Positions 57,219 to 64,000 of a stretch of DNA of 64,000 nt are shown piece after piece; positions within the stretch are counted from its first letter, which is position 1; each line of letters opens with the position of its first letter. The DNA is taken from the NCBI GenBank assembly GCA_009363875.1, contig CM018682.1, positions 55,946,031 through 56,010,030 of the forward strand. Reading direction: 5' to 3'. The stretch is from Mikania micrantha. Its lineage: Eukaryota > Streptophyta > Magnoliopsida > Asterales > Asteraceae. The position numbers and the translations under genes are program-made. The notes below the pieces were generated by a model, which saw only the letters and a program-made list of their open reading frames with translations, was not told the origin of the DNA and did no database searches.

Positions 57219-58269
57219 AATTTACAAAAACAACAAAAAGATTTTCGGTCTTTGAGTCAATTCACAAAAACAACAAAAAGATTGTCGGTCTTATGCCAGT
57301 CTAAGAAGATCTACAAGTTTTGGGGGTTAATTTTAAGAAAAAACAAAAAGATATTACATTTTCAAAGTTTAAGAAAAATACAAAAAGATTTTGATTTGGA
57401 TGTTCAAGTGAAGTGGTTCAATTTGGGATGTTAAATGATTTTTAACACTCAGAAATTCACTGCCTAAAAGTAATTTCTAAAGAATAACAACTTGGATAAC
57501 TATACTTCACCAAGAAGTTAAAACAAGTTTTTCCAAATGAAAGGAATGGACATGATCATTCGAAAATATTAAATATAAATAAGTGAGAACTAACGAAAAT
57601 CAGATAACCGGAAAGATGTAACAACTGTTTGACTTTTTGTGTTTCTATAAACTTGAAAATTTTTTTAAAAACTCGGGTATGTTCCATGTTTAGTGCAAAC
57701 AAAGAGCGGGAAATACTTGCTGAAGCATCCTCTGTTTTGCGAAAGCTAAGACCTGGATGTGTGACGTTAAGGCCAATGTGTCTGCAGATGAGTAAAGTAA
57801 AAGATGCCAATGAGAACAAAGGTAATAGAACCCCTTCTTGTTCTTGATTCTAATCTAATATATCTGTTCTTTTCTCTTCCGACCTTTAACTCTGTCGAAA
57901 CGTTTTATGTTCGCTGAAACACAATCAAAGTTTGAAACAAAATATTTCATAAAATTGATAGGTTGCATGTTAATCTGGTTTTACTGTCTGGTTGTTCATA
58001 AACTTCCCAAAAGCATTTTCAGAAAAACCGTTAGAAAACTTTTGATGGTAAGTATTATTTTTAAATTATGGATTAACGAGTGGAAATTATTGGTCGGGTA
58101 TAATTATTTTAAGGTTGGGTTTCCATAAAAATTTATTTTAAGGTGGTCAAATTTTTGATAGAGATTTGATCCCACAAAATTGACCCGACTCAACTTTGAA
58201 CTCGTCCAAAGTTTCTGAGTTTATTTTATTTTACTTTATCTTGAAAAAGATAGAAATTTTTCAAAAAAT

Positions 58270-58815
58270 AATTGTACTCGAAATTTGCATATTCGAAATT
58301 TCATACTCGATTTCGAGTACACGAAAATTCGTGTGCTTGAAAATTTGTGTATATATAGTTCGAGTATGACAGATTTCGAGTATCATTTGTTCGAGTACAC
58401 CCTCTTTCTATCTCTAGGCGATCTCGATTTCCATGCACCTTTTCAAAAGTCCACTCCCACCTACTTGTAGATCCCACTTAGGCAACCCTAGGTATAGATT
58501 TTTATCCAATTCTTACCTCTAAATAAAAAGTTATAGGACAAAATAAAAATCGAGTACTTCAGTCTGTTAAATGAAGGAATCTTGGACTTATCACCTCGAA
58601 AGCCTCAAAATTAGAAAGGATCTTCTTATATGGTGGTCCCCTTCTAATTCCGAGCATTTCGAGTATAATTAGGAGTTATAAGGAGCAAAATTGAGGGAGT
58701 CATGAAGTTCTTTGAGTTCTCGAAATTTTGAATTTCGGGTATGGGTTTCGAGTACAATTTTCGAGTACATTATTCGTGTACAAATTTTTCGAGAACAACC
58801 TTTTCGATTACAACC
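58270..58815 (+). repeat. TTCGAGTA / TACTCGAA motif clusters upstream of copia B ORF3
   Basis: About twenty copies of tcgagta, tcgaaat or complements in two groups (58270-58415, 58645-58815), in both orientations with unique spacers; examples are catactcgatttcgagtaca and gttcgagtatgac. TATATATAG lies inside the first group. Confidence 0.82.
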
Positions 58816-58974
58816 GAATTTTGGAGAACTCATGAATTTCATGAACTCTCTGATTTTCGTGAACTCCCGAAGAACCTTGAACTTAGTTTTACTTTGTGAT
58901 TTTGTCTAACTCGTTTAACTTGGACTTGGATTTTGACTTTTGACCCTTGATTTTTATTTTGAACTTCGACTAAC

Positions 58975-58993
58975 TTAATTTTTTTTATTTCAG
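58975..58993 (+). promoter_or_regulatory. Candidate splice acceptor abutting copia B ORF3
   Basis: A T-rich tract ending TTATTTCAG immediately before ATGGCTG. This is a good plant 3' splice site. In copia A the corresponding position reads ATGTTCAG before AATGGCTG. Splicing itself is inferred. Confidence 0.45.
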
Positions 58994-61479
58994 ATGGCTG
59001 ACTGAAGATTTGTTCCGGATCTTAACATATCCGCATACGTCGGAGATCCACCAGAGAAGCACTTAATGTTCAAAGGCTTGGTAGAGGGGCTGATCTTATC
59101 TCCAGTTGACTAGACAATCATGGAGCATCCCGATATTATATCTGAGTACATCCAGAGCTTCTGGAACTCCATTACTGAACGCACGGACGCGAATGGCAAG
59201 GTGAGCCTGATTGGCAAGTTAAAGGTCAACCAATCGTTATTACTGAGCAGATTTTGAGAGAATGCCTACAGTTTGGAGACAAGGAAACCGATCCTGTTGA
59301 ACTTGATCACGACCTAGTTCAGATAACAGTGTACCAGATGGGTCATGAGGGTGTTTACCCTCCTACATAGAAGGAGTTGTTGCATCCATACTGGAGATAT
59401 TTAGCACATATTGTGACTCAGTGTCTGTCAGGAAGGAAAGGAGGATACGACGTGCTAAATCAAACCCTTAGCTCCTGTATGGTGGCCCTAGCTTTGGGTG
59501 TTGATTTGATCTTTAGAGATATGCATGCTATCATTAAAGGAAATAGGAAAGAAAGATTTCTAGCCTTCCCATGATTCATCCAGATTGTTATCAAGAAGCG
59601 ACACCAGAATCTTGTTCCCACTATTGGTACTCTTGGGATCAAGAGGATAAGGGAGGACATCTTTTCATACATGATGATGAACAAGCGGGGGAAGAAGCAG
59701 TACATTGGGGAACGCCCTCTTGTCAGGTTTGGCAGGTTTCCTGGAGAGGATGTAGAGATGGAGGAACAAGGCACTCATGCAGCATTTGTTGCCGAAGAAC
59801 ACGATGTTCAGTGTGCAGGAGCCACAGCCTTTCTTGTAGATGAGCATGATCACCATGCCACTGGCGCAAGCACTGAAGCCAGCACGGCAGCCGAGGAATC
59901 TATTTCCGAGTCTTCATCATCATTCGCTGAAGAAATACTGATTCGAGAGAAAGATCCAGTCATTCCACCCTTATCACGAGCCGAACGGGAAGATATTCAT
60001 GACATGGATTACATGCCAACTCCCGAGTCTTCGCCGAAGAAGAAGAGGCTCAAGATGATGTCCAAACGGACAAGGGATCTGAGACTCCAAAAGGAGACCA
60101 TGGGATCGTCCTCATCTTCTCAGACTCACTCCAGCACCTACACAACCCACACCACCTAATCAGCCCAAACCACCTACTCAGCCCAAACCACCCACTCAGC
60201 CTAAACCATATACACAACCTAAGCCACCACTACCACCAAAGCCAAAGCAACCCACTCAACCTATCAAACCCACAACTACCACCAAAATTCCCATTCCACA
60301 ACCACCACCTTTCACCACCACAGGAACCACCCAAACCACATCATCATCTCCTCCTCACATTCACATCTCACCGCCACATTCTCCTACTCCCATCCACCAT
60401 TCAGAACAACCACCATCTCCACCCAAGACCCAAAGAGACAATGGCAAGGCTCCTGTGCGTACTCCATCGCGTTATATGCCTGAGGACACACCCGTGGATC
60501 TAGTATGGCTACAGGAGCGTGTGTTCTTGCTGGAACAGGATTCCACTACAAAAGATGAGAAGACTATCGAGCTGCAGGGAGCCATGATCAGAATATGTGA
60601 GATGTTCAGAAGAGAAAACCGAGACCTTGGCCATCGCGTTAAATTCCTGAGGACACACCCGTGGATCTAGTATGGCTACAGGAGCGTGTGTTCCTGCTGG
60701 AACAGGATTCCACTACAAAAGATGAGAAGACTATCGAGCTGCAGGGAGCCATGATCATAATATGTGAGATGTTCAGAAGAGAAAACCGAGACCTTGGCCA
60801 TCTGGAGAAACATAACAGACGTCTGATGAAGATTATTGAGGAATTGACCGGCTCTAAGCTTAATGATCAGAAAGAGGATGATGAGGTTGTTGATGATAAA
60901 TGATGATAATGATGATGAAGAAGAAGAAGAAGAAAAGACAGATAGAAAGATGAAGAAAACGATAAGGACGGCAAAGACACCAAGGATGACAAGAAGGATG
61001 ATTATGACTATGATTATGATGACCACACCGATGGTGACATGGGCCAGGGTGCCAGTTCATCTGGTGAACAAAATAATGATGAGCCAGTCTAGCATGCTGC
61101 AAAACAAACTGATGCTTCAGAGAATCCACCATCTTTAGAGAAGCCTCTAGACAATTTTGATGACTTATTTGAGGACCTTCTTAAGTTTGACAGATTCAGT
61201 GAAGAGCTCAGTGCAGCGGGACATGGAAACTTAGTTGCTGATGTTTCCATGGATTAGGTCTTTGACGCAGTTTGTGATCAAGAAATAAAAGAGACAGCCG
61301 AGTTCTCTGCAGCAGAAGAAGAACCAGAAAATATCATTCTCGACGTTGTCTCCGAAGATCCGTATGTGGACTACTTGTACGCTCACAAGTATGTCAACCC
61401 TGAAGGGAAGGAGATCGCTCCATTGGCCAAAGTCATTGATAGCTGGTTTGACAGGCACAGTGACTGGACTCATGTATAG
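58994..61479 (+). pseudogene. Copia B ORF3 (env-like position), degenerate
   Basis: ATG at 58994 (MAD, then TGA). The remainder in mixed frames reads RFVPDLNISAYVGDPPEKH, HPYWRYLAHIVTQCLSGRKGGYD (aligns with copia A ORF3), a middle region rich in Glu/Ala/Ser (59671-60159), a Pro-rich repeat of PKPPTQ type (60140-60460), a coiled-coil block (LVWLQERVFLLEQDSTTKDE to CEMFRRENRDLGH), an acidic tail, and an end DPYVDYLYAHKYVN to HSDWTHV, TAG at 61477-61479. The coiled-coil block is duplicated (60481-60802), which also shifts frame. It is longer at the C-terminus than the truncated copia A copy. No signal peptide or membrane helix is evident; function unknown. Confidence 0.78.
60481..60802 (+). repeat. 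167-bp tandem duplication in copia B ORF3
   Basis: tgaggacacacccgtggatc recurs at 60481 and 60648. The two 167-bp units are almost identical and include the coiled-coil segment. As 167 is not a multiple of three, the duplication shifts the frame. Near identity means it is recent relative to the rest of this decayed ORF. Confidence 0.92.
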
Positions 61480-61649
61480 GGTTCAAGTACTCTTAGGATA
61501 TTATGTATAGACTTATTTTGTACTGTTCTAGGGTTGTATTCCCGAGGCGTGCTCTCTAGACGTATTGAGGCACTATTTTCATGAACTTCACTGACTATAC
61601 AAAGTTTTCATCTTACTACTTGTTCTTGTGATTCTATTCTTGGAATTCT
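61480..61649. other. Copia B sequence after ORF3, truncated
   Basis: About 170 bp of AT-rich, UTR-like sequence with no gene. At ~61650 it changes abruptly to gypsy C sequence on the other strand, so copia B 3' LTR is missing. Confidence 0.6.
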
Positions 61650-63472
61650 ACCGGTCGTGCTGGTGGCAAACCTGGTAGGTCGTCAGGAAATACTTCCAGA
61701 TACCTTTTCACTACAGGAACATCTTGCATCTTGATCATGGCTTTCTCTCTTTCCACCACGTGAGCCTGGAAAGCTACACGCTGCTTCTGTAATCATTTTC
61801 GCGCCTTTATGCTGAATATGATTTTGACACTCCGATTTGCTTGATCCCCTCGAACATCCAACACGTGCTCGTTCGTCTTCGGTATTCGAAGTAACTTTTT
61901 GGAACAGATGACTTTCTCCCTATTGAGAGATAGCCAATCCATTGTGACAATGATATCGAAACTGCCCAACTCCATCAGTATCAAATCGAAGGTGAATGTT
62001 TGGCCATTAAGTGTTAATGGGCAGTTTCTAAATATTTTACTAAATGTTATTTGTTTCCCATTCGCTACTTCAATGATATAATGGAACAATAAAGATTCCT
62101 CAACATGATTAAGTTGACAGGCAAAGTCGGCCGAGATAAAACTCTGATCAGCACCAGTGTCAAATAGAATAGATGCATAAAAGTCATGTAAAAGAAATGT
62201 ACCGGTGACCACATTCAGGACCTGACGAGCAGCTGGAGCTCCTAAAGCAAAAGCTCTTCCACGTGGTGCTTGAACTACCGGTTTCATCCTCCTTAGGCAC
62301 TTCCTTGAGTAGTGACCAACCTCGCCGCTGTTATAGGATCCACCATTGTTTTTGTTTGGATTATTGGGTGGAGGGAGAGCCAAAGCAACATTGTTTACTG
62401 CTTGAGCACGTGCCATTCTGCACTATTGGACCCAATGGCTCTTTCTTCCACAACCCGTACAGTGCTTGCAAGGACTATTAGCAACATGATGGTACTAAAA
62501 CTTGGAACACAAAGGGTACATGCAAGAGTAAGATATATTGTTACGGTTCTATGGTGCGGCTGCTATTTGATTGACTGGGGTTGCTATCGTATAGTTCTTG
62601 ATGACCTTCTGCTTTTTCTTGGGGTGATGAGTGTGTCTCTTTGATGACTCTTCCTTGCCCTTGCTTGGGTCGGCTTCCTTCTTTAAGGTTCTAGAGGCTA
62701 CCATTACATCAGTAAGTTTTCTTGACAAGATGATAGCCGACTCCAGAGTGACAGGGTTTGCTGCAAACCAAACTCTGTATGCAGGCTGGTAATCCACCCA
62801 CATACCTGTCAATTCTTTTCTCCAGAGTTGGTACCATGTATCGCACCAATACTACTAACTCGTGTCAACGAGTAGTATAACCCATGTGATCCGCTCCCTT
62901 CATCACATGGTTTAACAGTTCAATCGCCATTCTTGTAGCTCATTCTTAGGATAGAATTCATTTCTCAACAGAGTCTTGAAATCTTCACATGGCATCGCCA
63001 TTGACTCTTCTCTTCCTCGGGCCTTAATATATGAGTTCCACCACGTTAAGGCTCGCTTACTGAATGACCCTACAGAGTACCAAACCTTTTGGTGCTCTGG
63101 ACAGCTGCTTATGTCCATAGTAGTCTCGATCTTGTCAATCCATTGGATTAAACCAACGGCTCCCTCAGTACCGCTGAAGCAAGGCGGCTTATATCATACA
63201 AATGACTTGTAGGAGTAGTTAGATGCACTTCCAGTATTCCCCATGGCCTCTCCAGATGAATTCCGAGTGTTGCTGCTGTTGTTCTGAATCCGATTGATCA
63301 TATCCGAAATCACTTCTTTCAGCTGATTAGTCAGTTGACTGCTCAGTAATATTGCCGAGGCAGCAGTAGCAGGGTTCAGTTCCATATTCGGGTTCTAAGG
63401 AGGTGGAGTGTGTGGGGGAGGAGGTGGCGGTGGTGGTGGAGGCATAAGAGGAGGTGGTCTTCTTAGCGGCAT
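61650..63472 (-). pseudogene. Gypsy C Gag-protease pseudogene
   Basis: ATG at 63472 (MPLRRPPPLMPPPPPP), a stop near 63395, then Gag (NPATAASAILLSSQLTNQLKEVI, GAVGLIQWIDKIET, KRALTWWNSYIKARGREE) with further stops. The block KEADPSKGKEESSKRHTHHPKKKQK matches gypsy B. The second zinc knuckle reads SYNSGEVGHYSRKC, both leading Cys being Ser. Protease keeps FDTGADQSFISADF (~62165) and MDWLSLNREKVICSKKLL, then breaks near 61793. The Gag is dead by several stops; it is an old copy. Confidence 0.87.
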
Positions 63473-63633
63473 TCTGATCACAACCGAAAGAATATCAGTT
63501 AGTGCAATGATCGAATGCAGAACACACAATGTAAGTAAAATTCCTAGGTCCTATGTTCTCTACATGAAGGGTCCCTAGGTTATAGTCTAGGCCAAACCGT
63601 TTAAACAAATGACATATGTTTCCCTATAACCAT

Positions 63634-63648
63634 GGTTCTGATACCAAT
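63634..63648 (-). promoter_or_regulatory. Gypsy C primer-binding site
   Basis: The minus strand reads TTGGTATCAGAACC next to the LTR end. It differs from the others by one base (AGAACC for AGAGCC), consistent with decay. Confidence 0.85.
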
Positions 63649-63649
63649 C

Positions 63650-64000
63650 TGTCATACCCGAGCCGGCGGGCTGTATCGACTTTCCCATCCGGGGGAAAGG
63701 TCTTGGGGCGTGATAACTGGTGATAATTAGAATGATCAAATTTTCTACATTGCACATGATATAAAATTGAGAAAGCACTAAATGAAATAGAATTATGAAG
63801 TTAAATTATATCAGTATCGCTCATAATTTAACAATGTAAATCTATTATCAGCGTAAAAAAATTTCTATCTTGTATCTGCACAAGATATACAAAATAATAG
63901 GTATGATGATGTTCAAAATATGGGCGTCCAAAAATACTAGGTCCTCTATCTGGAATCCTAGTCAAAAGCACGAACTTCTTAGTTATCCTATTCATCACCT
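63650..64000 (-). repeat. Gypsy C 5' LTR (partial, continues past the window)
   Basis: Starts on the plus strand TGTCATACCCGAGCCGGCGG, the complement of the GC-rich LTR end seen in gypsy B, then matches the diverged U5-like region (acaatgtaaatct, gaagttcgtg). No gene is seen. Confidence 0.85.

Larger units (their letters stand above)
57140..58993 (+). other. Copia B spacer between pol and ORF3
   Basis: 1.85 kb with no supportable gene. It contains a G15 run (57204-57218) soon after the pol stop, A-rich repeats (acaaaaacaacaaaaagatt twice, 57225-57285), AT-rich DNA, two clusters of TTCGAGTA/TACTCGAA motifs (58270-58415 and 58645-58815), TATATATAG (58350-58358) and a T-rich tract ending TTTCAG right before ORF3. 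The layout parallels the copia A spacer. Confidence 0.75.
61650..64000 (-). mobile_element. Gypsy C: 5' part of a Tekay-like element, truncated and running off the window
   Basis: In minus orientation: LTR from 63650 to beyond 64000, PBS 63634-63648, short leader, Gag and protease, then an abrupt end at ~61650 in the protease-RT linker (FPDDLPGLPPARPVE). RT, RNase H and integrase are absent. It is related to gypsy B but clearly more diverged. Confidence 0.85.

Overview
This window is plant nuclear repeat DNA. It is an almost continuous nest of LTR retrotransposons with no recognisable host gene, tRNA or rRNA. All reverse transcriptases seen are of plant Ty3/gypsy type (chromovirus, Tekay/Del-like, with a C-terminal chromodomain-like segment and 3.8-4.1 kb LTRs) or Ty1/copia type (SIRE/Maximus-like, with an extra ORF downstream of pol). 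All visible primer-binding sites match initiator tRNA-Met (TGGTATCAGAGC). Abundant Tekay and SIRE elements fit a large eudicot genome, and Asteraceae is my guess from protein style. That species-level call is inference, not proof.

Layout. 1-845: fragment of a gypsy Gag-protease gene (minus strand) joined to a ~50-bp minisatellite. 846-14785: complete gypsy element A (minus), 13.9 kb, with 3.8-kb LTRs and a 5-bp target duplication (taaac), inserted in that minisatellite. Its gag-pol is broken only by a small deletion near 6770. 14821-26826: copia element A (minus) with 5' LTR, Gag with two zinc knuckles, protease, integrase, RT, RNase H, a long spacer and a third ORF; its 3' end and 3' LTR are missing. 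26827-29145: gypsy fragment D (minus), into whose RT copia A inserted, then the same minisatellite as at the window start, then the 3' end of a gypsy LTR (plus). 29146-31175: remnant of an unidentified 3' ORF plus a probable copia LTR (copia C). 31217-31542 and 53714-61645: copia element B (plus), split by a 22.2-kb gypsy B array. 31543-53713: gypsy B as a tandem array LTR-internal-LTR-internal-LTR flanked by one 5-bp duplication (tgggt). Both internal copies carry the same premature stop and the same integrase frameshift. 61650-64000: 5' part of another gypsy element (C, minus) that truncates copia B and runs out of the window.

How the parts work. The gypsy polyproteins would make Gag, aspartic protease, RT, RNase H, integrase and a chromatin-targeting tail. 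The copia polyproteins would make Gag, protease, integrase, RT and RNase H, plus ORF3 of unknown (env-like position) function. Every pol gene here is interrupted, so none looks autonomous as written; gypsy A is the closest to intact.

The most unusual signal is not a gene. Several different families carry dense, irregularly spaced clusters of short semi-palindromic motifs centred on TTCG/CGAA. Copia A and gypsy B share CATTCG(S)CGAATG although they belong to different superfamilies; gypsy A uses GGTTCG/CGAACC; copia B uses TTCGAGTA/TACTCGAA. In both copias such a cluster with a TATA-like box lies between pol and ORF3, and a splice-acceptor-like sequence abuts the ORF3 start. This suggests a dedicated internal promoter and/or spliced message for ORF3.
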